A DNA stretch of 64,000 nucleotides from Alteromonas indica (GTDB lineage: Bacteria > Pseudomonadota > Gammaproteobacteria > Enterobacterales > Alteromonadaceae). The notes under the pieces are model-generated. The model was not told where the DNA came from. It did not search any database and worked only from the letters and a program-made list of their open reading frames with translations. The stretch is taken from NCBI GenBank assembly GCA_003056425.1, contig PYVY01000003.1, positions 62,001 through 126,000 of the forward strand. The letters run 5' to 3'. A program made the position numbers and the translations under genes. Positions 1 to 8,908 of the stretch are shown here, piece by piece (position 1 is the stretch's first letter; every line of letters starts with the position of its first letter).

Positions 1-433
1 CGACCCGCGCCTGTTGACCGCCGGATAAGGTAGTCACTGGCCGGGCAGCCATATCGCTTAACCCCACCTGCTCAAGCATAGCCTGGGTCAGTTCGCGCCG
101 TTGACCGCGATTACCCCGGGGCATACCGAAGGCAATATTTCCAGCCACATCCAGGTGTTCAAATAATAACGCGTCTTGGTAAAGTAAGCCGGTACGCCGC
201 TGATAAGCAGGCATATGCGTGATATTCTGGCCATTTAACCAGATCGTACCTTCGCATGTCAGGCCGGCCGGTAATAGCCCGGCTATCGCGCCCAGCAGCG
301 ACGACTTCCCGACCCCAGAAGGTCCCATAATAGTCACTATCTGACCTGCGTTTATACATGTAGAAAGACGAATTAAGGTCTGCTTCTGCTGCTGTACAAC
401 AAGATTATCCAGAACCAGTGCTGCCTGAGTCAT
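1..433 (-). CDS. ABC transporter ATP-binding protein, YnjD-like (3' part cut by window edge)
   Basis: This is the nucleotide-binding subunit of an ABC importer, acting on the cytoplasmic face of the inner membrane. The first ~144 residues are visible. Walker A GPSGVGKS is at about residues 37-44, a Q-loop region (LLYQDALLFEH) follows, and the ABC signature LSGGQQAR lies at the very edge of the window. The Walker B motif and C-terminus are outside. The start ATG (433-431) overlaps the stop of the upstream permease gene in an ATGA arrangement, so the two are translationally coupled. It is the last visible gene of a six-gene minus-strand operon. The order substrate-binding protein, double-length permease, ATPase is that of the E. 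coli ynjB-ynjC-ynjD family, whose substrate is not firmly established. Incompleteness comes only from the window boundary. Confidence 0.9.
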   Translation of the reverse strand, partial: MTQAALVLDNLVVQQQKQTLIRLSTCINAGQIVTIMGPSGVGKSSLLGAIAGLLPAGLTCEGTIWLNGQNITHMPAYQRRTGLLYQDALLFEHLDVAGNIAFGMPRGNRGQRRELTQAMLEQVGLSDMAARPVTTLSGGQQARV

Positions 434-2148
434 TTTGCACCTGTGTGATGTCGTTGCGCCGGATTGAATAACACCCGGGGTAATAGCCACGCCAGCACGA
501 AGCCAGCCAGCGGCAATAACATTTGCATAATGGCATATACCGCGGTAAGCCGGCGACTGCCCCCAGAGGCAGTGGCTACCGCTTCAGTTGTTAAGGTCGC
601 AAGACGCCCCCCGCTGGCTAACAGGGTAGGTAAATACTGGCCAAAACTGATAGCAGCACCCAGTGCTGCTGCCACCATAACGGGGGCGAACAACATCGGC
701 AATTTAACTTGTAAGAAGACCTGCCACGGCGAAGCGCCCAGGCTTGAGGCGACATTGATGAAACGTATATCCAACCTGCGATAGGCCACGGCTAACGACA
801 AAAAAACGTAAGGCAATACATAAATAAGATGCGACACTACCGTAGGCAACCAGACATGGCCGGGTAGTAACCATTGGGTACACCATACCAAACCGTATAG
901 GAAAGCCACGCCCGGTACAATTAACGGAATAAACAATACCTGATCTACCGTAAAATAACGGCGTTGGCGCCGCTGCGCCACTGACTCACCTTCCAAAAAT
1001 AACAGTACCAGTACCACGGCGATAGGTGTAGCTAAACCAGCCAGCCACACCGTATTCGCCAGCGGGTCTGCTAAAGCTTGCGCTGCCGTATGCCAATGCT
1101 GCACGGTAACACTGCCCGGCAGTAGTTGCGGGTAAGGCCAGTAACCCGCCACGGACCAACTCAGCAAACTCACTAAAAATACGCTAATCATTAGTGCCAT
1201 CACGCTGGCGGTAAGCCATGCACAAAACGCGATCAGACGTGCGCCATCGCCGCGGGCTCCATTTACCACTAAACCGGTAAAAAATAGTTTTGCCACCCGC
1301 TCGGCAAGCAACCATAAGCCCACCGCCCCGGCGGTAACCAACAGCTGCAAGCAGGCTGCTGCGCTGGCCAGTAGGCGCATAGACAAATCAATATGATTAA
1401 ACCATTGTAAAATAGCCACCGCCAGCGTGGGTGGATTCTGCGGGCCTAACAGTAAAGGAATTTCCACACTGGCACTGGCATAGGCTAAGACCGCTATAAT
1501 GGGCAACTTTAGCTGGCTGTAAACCACGGGAAAGACAGCATAGATAAAGGCTGTCTGCCGCTGGTAGCCTAAACTTTGTGCCACGGCAAACTGAGCCGCC
1601 AGGCGTGCCTTCAAATGCGGTTGCGACAATACGCCCAGCGCCATCAGTAATATAAACGGCAGCTCTTTAACAGCCAGCGCTAGAATAATGGCCACGCCCT
1701 GCGAGTCGTATAATAACGAGGATTGCGGGGGCAGCTGCCAGCTCTCGGTTACGCTGGCTATCAGCCTGGCCACCCAACCTGTGGGGGCCAGCACAAAACC
1801 AATCCCAATGGCCGTGGCGGCGTGAGGTATAGCCAACACCGGGCTCAAGCCATGCTGAATGATCTGTAATGCCGGTCGCTGATAAAACTGGGCCAGTAAG
1901 GCTATCGTACAAAGTAACGCGATAACGGTGGCGCTGATGCTGGTAAACAACGCCAACAGCACCATTTTGGGTAATCCTTCTACCGCCAACAAGCGATGTA
2001 CCGCGGTGAGCGAAAATTCGGTTTCGCCTAACGCCGGAAAGTAGCCGACAGCGGGCAGAACAATCCCCATAACGCCCACACATACCGGCAATAGTAACAC
2101 CAGATAAAACAACGCCCGCGCGCTTCGAATGCACAGCTCAAACACCAT
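430..2148 (-). CDS. ABC transporter permease, YnjC-like, two fused permease halves
   Basis: Inner-membrane permease of 572 residues. It is very hydrophobic, with about twelve predicted membrane segments arranged as two similar halves (roughly residues 1-285 and 305-565), each resembling a binding-protein-dependent transport permease domain. The double-length architecture is what COG4135/YnjC proteins show, and it replaces the homo- or heterodimer of other importers. The gene begins at the base after the stop of the substrate-binding protein gene and overlaps the ATPase start by 4 bp. That arrangement implies one mRNA and coupled translation. Thiamine, iron and phosphonate importers also have double permeases, so the substrate cannot be assigned from this gene alone. 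Confidence 0.88.
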   Translation of the reverse strand: MVFELCIRSARALFYLVLLLPVCVGVMGIVLPAVGYFPALGETEFSLTAVHRLLAVEGLPKMVLLALFTSISATVIALLCTIALLAQFYQRPALQIIQHGLSPVLAIPHAATAIGIGFVLAPTGWVARLIASVTESWQLPPQSSLLYDSQGVAIILALAVKELPFILLMALGVLSQPHLKARLAAQFAVAQSLGYQRQTAFIYAVFPVVYSQLKLPIIAVLAYASASVEIPLLLGPQNPPTLAVAILQWFNHIDLSMRLLASAAACLQLLVTAGAVGLWLLAERVAKLFFTGLVVNGARGDGARLIAFCAWLTASVMALMISVFLVSLLSWSVAGYWPYPQLLPGSVTVQHWHTAAQALADPLANTVWLAGLATPIAVVLVLLFLEGESVAQRRQRRYFTVDQVLFIPLIVPGVAFLYGLVWCTQWLLPGHVWLPTVVSHLIYVLPYVFLSLAVAYRRLDIRFINVASSLGASPWQVFLQVKLPMLFAPVMVAAALGAAISFGQYLPTLLASGGRLATLTTEAVATASGGSRRLTAVYAIMQMLLPLAGFVLAWLLPRVLFNPAQRHHTGAK

Positions 2149-3348
2149 TTACCATCGTGCTCCGTAGCGGGCATACCAGGCATCGCGAAGCGCATCCGCC
2201 CAACTGGCATGAGGCTCGGCAAGTAAGCGTGAATAGCCGGTTTTACGCATGGCGGCGGGGTGCTCGCCGGTAGTAAACATCTGCTGCTGGCGCTGTGTAA
2301 GTGCGTCGACAGCCAGTACGGTTTCATCCCCCCATACCTCCAGGCGCTGTTTATACGCTTGTGCCCGGGGCGATAATAAAAAATTGACCACGGTTTGCGC
2401 AGCAGCGCTTTGCGCACTGTTATAGGTTATCGCTAAAAAATGGACATTGGCTAAACTGCCATCCTCCATAGCATAGGTCCGGGTAGACTCAGGTAAATCA
2501 AACCGGTTAACCGCAGCGGGAATTTCAGCGGCGGTAAAGGAAAAAGACAGCAGAGTTTCGTGATCGCTAAACAGTTGCTGTAGCCCGCTGGCCTGGCGCA
2601 CAAAATAGGTTCCCTGCTGCCAAAGCAGTGGATGCAGCGCGTCCAGATAGCCAAACAGCGGCTGGCTAATTTGTGCTAAGGCAGCGGGCGTAACCGGTTT
2701 ATACATCAGCGATTGATGCTGCGGGTTTAACACCAGCGCGGCATATTTCAAAAAACTGATCCCCAGATAATCGTCGGGTAACGGATAGGCAAACCGGCCA
2801 GGATATTGCTGAGCAAATAACAGCAGCTGCGGTAAATTACGGGGAGGCTGCTTAACGCGCTGTTGATTATAATAAAATACCATTGCCGCTTTGCCCCACG
2901 GCGCTTCCTGGTCCTGGGTCGGCACGCCGAAGTCCATTGTCATTGATGGATTATCGCCAGGACGCGTCAAAGAAAAATTAGGTAGCTGGTTAACCCACGG
3001 GTCCTTTAGCAACCCGTGTGCCTGCATGGCGGCGAAATTTTCACCGTTAACCCACAGCAAATCCACACTGCCGGCATGATGGTTACCCGCGGCTTTTTCA
3101 GCCAGCACGCGGGAGACCGCATCGCTGGTATCAGCCAGTTTGACATGGTTAACCCGAATCCCAAACTCAACCTCAGTTTGCGCCGATACCCACTGAATAT
3201 ACTGGTTTACCTGAGTACTTCCCCCCCATCCGAAAAACTGCACGGTGGGGCCCGCTGTCGCGGCGGTAGATAGCAGACAGCTAAAGAATAAACTTAGGGC
3301 CCAGCCGAGGGGCCACAGCCGGCCATGCCGTTTACTCGTGAAGGTCAT
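2149..3348 (-). CDS. ABC transporter periplasmic substrate-binding protein, YnjB-like
   Basis: A 399-residue protein with a clear signal peptide (residues 1-32, ending around TAATAG), expected in the periplasm. The mature part starts with PTVQFFGWGGS, typical of group-II extracellular solute-binding proteins of the YnjB/COG4134 type (polyamine/thiamine-binding-like fold). The length fits the family. The start codon lies inside the 3' end of the DUF547 gene (17 bp overlap), and the stop abuts the permease start. It would deliver a ligand to the permease encoded next. I cannot read the ligand from the sequence. E. coli YnjB is likewise not firmly characterised. Confidence 0.87.
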   Translation of the reverse strand: MTFTSKRHGRLWPLGWALSLFFSCLLSTAATAGPTVQFFGWGGSTQVNQYIQWVSAQTEVEFGIRVNHVKLADTSDAVSRVLAEKAAGNHHAGSVDLLWVNGENFAAMQAHGLLKDPWVNQLPNFSLTRPGDNPSMTMDFGVPTQDQEAPWGKAAMVFYYNQQRVKQPPRNLPQLLLFAQQYPGRFAYPLPDDYLGISFLKYAALVLNPQHQSLMYKPVTPAALAQISQPLFGYLDALHPLLWQQGTYFVRQASGLQQLFSDHETLLSFSFTAAEIPAAVNRFDLPESTRTYAMEDGSLANVHFLAITYNSAQSAAAQTVVNFLLSPRAQAYKQRLEVWGDETVLAVDALTQRQQQMFTTGEHPAAMRKTGYSRLLAEPHASWADALRDAWYARYGARW

Positions 3349-4231
3349 TCAGCGCCCAGTTATAGCGTGTATAGCGAATAGCCAGCTCACCATTAGCCAG
3401 CGCCTGCTGTGCGGCAGTATCGAATTGTAAGGCATCTGCATAGGTGGTTAAAAAAGGCGTCAGCGTATGGCGGGGCCTGGCACTATCAGACCCTGTTGCC
3501 GGGGCCAGAAAGTCATCTTCGTACCAATCGAATAATTTGGATAAGTACAGGGCGTCAGGGGTAACTCTATTGCGCGACCTGTCGGCTAAAAATTGCCGGG
3601 TTTGACTATTTAGCTGCGCGTCGAGCTTTGTGCTGATATAGGCTTCACGACGGAGCGCCGGACAGCCGATGCTGGCACAGTTTACGGCAAAATGAATCCG
3701 TGGTTCAGCAAACCCATCGAAAGTGCTGCTGTCACCCCGAATCATGCCATGCTCAATATCGTCGAGCGTGCGTGCCTGCCCCAGTAGCTGGCCCACCGGC
3801 TGGTCCCAGGCTGAGGAAAAAAGCCCGCCAATATCTTTAATTGAATCAAGCTTCGGATAATGCTTTAAGATAACCGCCACCGTATGGGCATTGTAGGCAT
3901 TAATCAAAAATGCCAGTTGTTGGCGCGCTGACCATTGCTGGTATTGGACTCGCTCAACCTGCGCCAACGCCTGAAGATACCGGGTTAACGCCTTGGGGTT
4001 AGCGTGCCACCGTTGGTAATCCACGCGAGTGGCCTGATGTTGCTGGTTAGCTTCGCTGCTCACACTCACCACATAACGTTTTAACATACTGTCCCAGGGG
4101 CCATGCAGAGTGACTTCAAAAACAGTAGCCGGCGAAGTATCTGCGGATGGCGTATCGAAGAGCGTGGTCGCCGCTGCCAAGTTCCCCAGGCTGAATATCA
4201 ATAGCACAAAACCGCTTATCAGATGGCGCAT
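3332..4231 (-). CDS. DUF547 domain protein, exported
   Basis: A secreted or periplasmic protein of 299 residues with an N-terminal signal peptide (MRHLISGF then a hydrophobic core ending near LAAAT). The DUF547 core is recognisable from the NAYNAHTV stretch near residue 110 and the VNCASIGCPALR motif near residue 190. The biochemical role of DUF547 is unknown; a cysteine-protease-like fold has been suggested for the family. I prefer the ATG at 4231, which overlaps the oxidoreductase stop as TAATG. An ATG five codons upstream (4246) is the alternative and keeps the signal peptide. It sits between the oxidoreductase and the YnjB-like gene, overlapping both. This suggests an envelope role linked to the transporter. 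Confidence 0.82.
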   Translation of the reverse strand: MRHLISGFVLLIFSLGNLAAATTLFDTPSADTSPATVFEVTLHGPWDSMLKRYVVSVSSEANQQHQATRVDYQRWHANPKALTRYLQALAQVERVQYQQWSARQQLAFLINAYNAHTVAVILKHYPKLDSIKDIGGLFSSAWDQPVGQLLGQARTLDDIEHGMIRGDSSTFDGFAEPRIHFAVNCASIGCPALRREAYISTKLDAQLNSQTRQFLADRSRNRVTPDALYLSKLFDWYEDDFLAPATGSDSARPRHTLTPFLTTYADALQFDTAAQQALANGELAIRYTRYNWALNDLHE

Positions 4232-6384
4232 TAGTGACGTTTCCATGCATGATACTTCTCGACATACTTAAGCAGCTGTTCCGGACTGTTAGCTTTCTTC
4301 CAGTTGCCTGCCGTATACTTGGCGCCTTCTGCCCAGGTAGGATACGCATGAATGGTCCCCAAAATCTTATTGAGTCCCAGCTTATGCTTCATAGCCAAAA
4401 CAAATTCCGCCAACAAATCACCTGCATGCTCGCTGATAATAGTTACCCCTAAAATAGTGTCTTTGCCCGGCGGCGTTAGAACTTTAATAAAGCCTTTACC
4501 CGCACTTTCAGTAATCGCCCGGTCGAGCTCAGCAAAGTCGTAGCGGGTCACCTCATAGGCAACGCCCCGCTCGGCTGCCTCTGTCTCGTTTAGCCCCACC
4601 CGTGCCACTTCCGGGTCAACAAACGTTGTCCAGGGAATGACCCGATAATCGACTTTGAATTTTTTAAAGGTGCCAAATAAGGCATTGACCGCTGCATACC
4701 ATGCCTGGTGCGCCGCTACATGGGTAAACTGATATGGCCCCACCACATCGCCTGCCGCATAAATATTAGGAAACCGTGTTTGCAGAAAGTCATCAGCCTC
4801 AATGGTTTTATCAAACTGTATACCCAGCTCTTTTAAACCAAACCCTTCCAAACGCGCCTTACGTCCCACTGCAACAATGATTTCATCGTAGGGCACGCAA
4901 ATGGATTTGTCACCGTCGGAAACTTCCAACTGACGGTTCCCGTGTTGCTGATAAAATCGCCTGGCCTGGTGTCCAGTGAGTAGCTGAACGCCATTTGCAG
5001 TAAGGGTGTTAGCCACAAACTCAGCCACCTCTGCGTCTTCGCGGCCCATAATTTGGGGGGCCAGCTCTATCAGCGTTACCTGGCTACCTAGACGCGCAAA
5101 CGCCTGGGCCAGTTCGCAGCCAATAGGCCCACCACCCAATACCACTAAGCGCGTGGGCGCGGTGTCGCGCTGGGCAAAACTTTGCCACATTGTATCAGAG
5201 GTAACATACCCGCTATCTGCTATACCCGGCAGCGGCGGAACAAATGGTCTGGCCCCTGTCGCCACCACAATACTGCGGGTAGTCAGCGTATACTCACTGC
5301 CGTTATCTAAGCGAATTTTAACCCGCCAGGGGTCTACAATATGCGCATAACCTTTGACCACATCGACACCCAGCTCAGTATAGCGCTCCACACTGTCATT
5401 AGGCGCTATTGCTGCAATGACCTCATGCACTCTGGCAATAACCTGCTTAAACGAAAAGTCAGGCCGGGTATTCGTCAATCCATAATCCTGAGCGTTGGCT
5501 ATCTGATGGGCAACTTTGGCACTTTTGATTAATGCTTTGCTCGGTACACAACCATAATTGAGGCAGTCACCCCCCATTGCCGAAGCTTCCACTAAAGTGA
5601 CTTTCGCTTTGACCGCGGCGCCAATGTAACTGGTTACCAGGCCGCCCGCGCCGGCGCCGATAACCACCAGATTCCGGTCGAAGGTAGCAGGCTTTTGGTA
5701 CCCCTTATACACCCGACGACGGTTAACCAGAGCGACAATGCCTTTGGCAATCCAGGGAAATATGCCCAATAAAACAAAACTTAATATCAAATCAGCGGAT
5801 AAAATGCCAGATAAGCTATTAAGTTGGGCCAGTTGTGTACCGGCGTTTACGAATACCAGTGTACCGGGTAGCATCCCCAGTTGGCTAACCCAATAAAAAG
5901 TTCGGGTTTTAAGGCCGGTCAACCCCATCAGTAAGTTAATCAGAAAAAACGGAAATACTGGTACCAGGCGCAGGGTAAATAAATAAAAGGCCCCTTGTTT
6001 TTCAACGCCTTCATCAATCCGGCGTAACTTTTCACTAAACCGGTTTTTTACGGTATCCCGGAATACAAACCGAGCGCTTAAAAATGCCAGAGTGGCCCCT
6101 ACGGTAGACGCAAATGAAACCAGTAGTAAACCCAACCATAAGCCAAATAATGCGCCCGCCGCCAGCGTTAGAATGGCTGCGCCGGGCAGGGACAGTGCGG
6201 TCACTGCTACATACCCGACAAAAAACACACTGACACTTACTACCGGGTTTTGCGCAATGTAGCGGCTGAATTGGTCTACTGACTCTTTGAGCCCGGCCAG
6301 CGTTAGATACTGGTTTAAGTCAAAAATAAAAAACGACGCAATAAGGCCGGCAATAACAATTAACAGTGCAGATTTTTTAAGCAC
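4231..6384 (-). CDS. Membrane-anchored FAD/disulfide oxidoreductase with N-terminal VTT (TVP38/DedA-like) domain
   Basis: A fusion protein of 717 residues. Residues ~1-215 form a multi-pass VTT/SNARE-associated (TVP38/TMEM64, DedA superfamily) membrane domain. Residues ~235-717 are a class-I pyridine-nucleotide disulfide oxidoreductase resembling mercuric reductase and dihydrolipoamide dehydrogenase. Seen directly are the FAD-binding GAGAGG (~residue 243), the redox-active C274-x4-C279 in GGDCLNYGC, the NAD(P)H-binding GGGPIGCE, the second FAD motif YAAGDV, and the C-terminal HAYPTWAE that supplies the catalytic His/Glu in this family. All catalytic elements are present, so it should be active with NAD(P)H. 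The partner thiol or metal is unknown. There is no N-terminal heavy-metal domain and no C-terminal vicinal Cys pair, which argues against a classical MerA. It is second in the operon, 20 bp after the receptor gene. Confidence 0.88.
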   Translation of the reverse strand: MLKKSALLIVIAGLIASFFIFDLNQYLTLAGLKESVDQFSRYIAQNPVVSVSVFFVGYVAVTALSLPGAAILTLAAGALFGLWLGLLLVSFASTVGATLAFLSARFVFRDTVKNRFSEKLRRIDEGVEKQGAFYLFTLRLVPVFPFFLINLLMGLTGLKTRTFYWVSQLGMLPGTLVFVNAGTQLAQLNSLSGILSADLILSFVLLGIFPWIAKGIVALVNRRRVYKGYQKPATFDRNLVVIGAGAGGLVTSYIGAAVKAKVTLVEASAMGGDCLNYGCVPSKALIKSAKVAHQIANAQDYGLTNTRPDFSFKQVIARVHEVIAAIAPNDSVERYTELGVDVVKGYAHIVDPWRVKIRLDNGSEYTLTTRSIVVATGARPFVPPLPGIADSGYVTSDTMWQSFAQRDTAPTRLVVLGGGPIGCELAQAFARLGSQVTLIELAPQIMGREDAEVAEFVANTLTANGVQLLTGHQARRFYQQHGNRQLEVSDGDKSICVPYDEIIVAVGRKARLEGFGLKELGIQFDKTIEADDFLQTRFPNIYAAGDVVGPYQFTHVAAHQAWYAAVNALFGTFKKFKVDYRVIPWTTFVDPEVARVGLNETEAAERGVAYEVTRYDFAELDRAITESAGKGFIKVLTPPGKDTILGVTIISEHAGDLLAEFVLAMKHKLGLNKILGTIHAYPTWAEGAKYTAGNWKKANSPEQLLKYVEKYHAWKRH

Positions 6385-6404
6385 AGAATAGCTCCTGAGA
6401 TGTT

Positions 6405-8753
6405 TTAAAACGCGTATTGCAGCGCAAGCTTAGCGTGGCGCGGCAATTCGGGCATAACCAGGTCAGCGCCAAAGTAGCCTCCTTCAAATACCGGTTGCCA
6501 ATTGTCTTCATCGGTAACATTGATAACATCCAACCGCACCAGCAGCGCGGCCGTCAATTCACAACTGGCATTGAGGTCCCAGCGAATTTGGTCCCGTATA
6601 TACACGCTTTGCAGGTAATCCAGTGGAAATGATTTGGTATAAGTCAGGCTACTGCCAAGCTCGATATTCTCAGCTATCGACCAGCCGGCATTTAAGGCAA
6701 CTAACTGGGGGACCACCCCTTGCACCCGCTGGCTGGATGCAGCAAACGCCGCAAACGCTGGGGAACCTTGCGCAGAGCCAACAATAATGTGTGGCGCACT
6801 GTTATCAAAAGCATCGGCTACCTGCCGGGTCCCCTGAAACGCGGCAGAGTCATCGTAGCGCGCATCCAGGTAGCTGTAACTGGCGTTCAGCCAATATGCA
6901 TCTGTCTGAAAAAACGCCTGCAGTTCAATGCCGGTGGTTTGTATGCCGGTATTACTGCCATCGCGGTTGCGCAAACTGCGGGTTTGTTCAAATACGGCGA
7001 CTTCAGCGTATAACGCGGGGTCGGGTGCGTACTTCAGGCCGGCTTCGTATAAAGTGTTCCGGGTCGCGAAATTAGCTGCGCTGATAGCGTTATCTACACC
7101 CAGTACCGTCCCCCCGGCCATACTATTGGAAGTCGCGTCATTGTTGCTGTAGGTAGCATAAAGATTCAGCGCCGGCGACAACGCGTAGGTGGCATTAAGC
7201 TGATAACTATGGAGCCAGTCAGAATAGGTATCACGGGCTGCAACCATCCCTGGCGGGGGCAAAGGATCCTGAGCCGTCACGGCATAATAATCCGCGCGAT
7301 AACCTAGAATGGTGGAAAAGCGTTCGCTCCAGCGAGATTGCTGCTGTATCGCAAAGCCGGTTTGCCAAGTGCTGGAGTCGGTGGTATCAGATAAACTGAA
7401 ATCGCCGGTGCCATCCATATTTATATCGTACTGTGCCCCGGGTGAAACCCACACCTCGTCGCGTAGCATTACCAAACGCTGCTGCTGCGCCTGGGAAAGG
7501 GGGATAAGCCGGGCGCTTAATGGTGCGGTCAGGTCAATCGGGTTGTCCGCTTCGGTAGTAAACTGACTAAAGCCCAGTACATCGTTATAACGAACATCTA
7601 GCGCTACGGTGGTAAGTTGCTGGTCGGTTAACGCTATATCCAGTTCGGTACGATTTTGCGCGGTATGCGCTCCATCAATTATTTCAACGAAACTGTTAGT
7701 CGCAATCTCTTCTCGTTCAAGGTACTGGTAATAGCTAATATTGCGCAGTGCCAAGGCGGGGTTTATCTGGGTGGTAAACCGGCTACGCACTAGTGTGGTT
7801 TGCGCCCCGTTCACATCCTCGGGGTGAGTCAGCACATTGGCTCGGGAAATAATCTGTTCGCCCGTGGGGCTGATTACTGAACCCGCCGCCGGTACCTCAC
7901 TACCGTTAGCCTGTCGGCCCTGCCCGGTTATGTACAGATTATAGTCAATCAAATCCTGGGTCGGTCGATTAATGCCAGCGATATCGGGGTATTCGGCATC
8001 ATAGTGTTCCAGGCTGATATCCCAGCGGGTCTGCGCAGAAAACTGCTGGGCAAAGGTTATAAACAGATTTTCACTTTGCTGGCTGGCATGCTGATAATAG
8101 CTATTTTCATCCTGCCACTGAGCACTCACCCGTAAGCCGGATTTGCCCTGTTCGAGTACATGGGAATAATCGAGCGTAGCCGAATAGCGATCCCAGCGTC
8201 CGGCCGTGAACTGTACCATGCCGCGGTTCTGGGTTACCGAGGCGGTTTTGCTGGTAACATTAACAAACCCGCCATTACGCTGGGTACTGCCTAATAAAAC
8301 AGTAGGCGGGCCTTTTACCACATCCATTTGCGCTATGCTATTAAATGAAAAAGGCAACCCAAACCCATTATTGCCGGCCTGACGGCGTATACCATCTTGA
8401 AATAATTCGCCTAACTGGCCGCGCATAGATGGCAGACTAGGGGTGCCAAACCCACTCGAAGCATACGTATTAGGCGCGACGCGGGCAATATCGTGTAAAC
8501 TGGTAATATTATATTGGGCCAGCGCCTCGGCTGATAACGACGTGATAGCCCGGGGGATATCGCTAACGTCCATATCCGCTCCAAACAAGCCCCCTGCGCT
8601 TCCTGCACCCGGGTTCAGTATCTCGCCCTGCTGCCTTTGTCCGGTTATCTCTATAATTTCGACATCCTCTTCGGCACGCGCGCTGGTGGCGCTTACCATT
8701 GCCAAGCTTATCATCAGGCTTAGATAACCGTGCTGGGTGCACATACTTTTCAT
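6405..8753 (-). CDS. TonB-dependent outer-membrane receptor
   Basis: An outer-membrane beta-barrel receptor of 782 residues. The signal peptide ends around ARA (residue ~27), and a TonB-box-like stretch (VEIIEITGQ) follows. The plug domain occupies ~55-190 (IPRAITSLS, MRGQLGELFQDGIRR, VVKGPPTVLLGSTQRNGGFVN). A 22-strand-type barrel ends with the terminal aromatic residue (LALQYAF). The plug is similar to siderophore/FhuE-type receptors, but the ligand cannot be inferred. It is the first gene of the minus-strand operon leading to the oxidoreductase and the ABC importer, so it probably supplies their substrate across the outer membrane. A palindrome in the upstream intergenic region (8801-8814) may be its operator. 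Confidence 0.9.
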   Translation of the reverse strand: MKSMCTQHGYLSLMISLAMVSATSARAEEDVEIIEITGQRQQGEILNPGAGSAGGLFGADMDVSDIPRAITSLSAEALAQYNITSLHDIARVAPNTYASSGFGTPSLPSMRGQLGELFQDGIRRQAGNNGFGLPFSFNSIAQMDVVKGPPTVLLGSTQRNGGFVNVTSKTASVTQNRGMVQFTAGRWDRYSATLDYSHVLEQGKSGLRVSAQWQDENSYYQHASQQSENLFITFAQQFSAQTRWDISLEHYDAEYPDIAGINRPTQDLIDYNLYITGQGRQANGSEVPAAGSVISPTGEQIISRANVLTHPEDVNGAQTTLVRSRFTTQINPALALRNISYYQYLEREEIATNSFVEIIDGAHTAQNRTELDIALTDQQLTTVALDVRYNDVLGFSQFTTEADNPIDLTAPLSARLIPLSQAQQQRLVMLRDEVWVSPGAQYDINMDGTGDFSLSDTTDSSTWQTGFAIQQQSRWSERFSTILGYRADYYAVTAQDPLPPPGMVAARDTYSDWLHSYQLNATYALSPALNLYATYSNNDATSNSMAGGTVLGVDNAISAANFATRNTLYEAGLKYAPDPALYAEVAVFEQTRSLRNRDGSNTGIQTTGIELQAFFQTDAYWLNASYSYLDARYDDSAAFQGTRQVADAFDNSAPHIIVGSAQGSPAFAAFAASSQRVQGVVPQLVALNAGWSIAENIELGSSLTYTKSFPLDYLQSVYIRDQIRWDLNASCELTAALLVRLDVINVTDEDNWQPVFEGGYFGADLVMPELPRHAKLALQYAF

Positions 8754-8800
8754 TTAATTTTCCATTTACATCAGCTTACCTCTATCGACCGTTCAGCCCT

Positions 8801-8814
8801 GTGAAAACTTTCAC
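8801..8814. promoter_or_regulatory. Inverted repeat GTGAAA-AC-TTTCAC, candidate operator
   Basis: Perfect 6-bp arms separated by 2 bp lie in the 155-bp divergent intergenic region, 48 bp upstream of the TonB receptor start and about 95 bp upstream of the DoxX-like gene. The size and position suit a dimeric repressor, but no regulator gene is adjacent and I do not recognise the motif as a known Fur, Zur or CueR site. Confidence 0.4.
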
Positions 8815-8908
8815 CGTCGGTAAAAAAGTTACTCTACGATGAAATTAAATAGAGAGCCGAACGTTCTTCTCACATAACCATTTATAATAGCGCAAAAAAG
8901 GAGTCTTT

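Noticed and set aside
4231-6384. Mercuric reductase (mer operon)
   Set aside because: No heavy-metal-binding N-domain, no C-terminal cysteine pair, no merR/merT/merP neighbours; only the shared oxidoreductase fold is seen.
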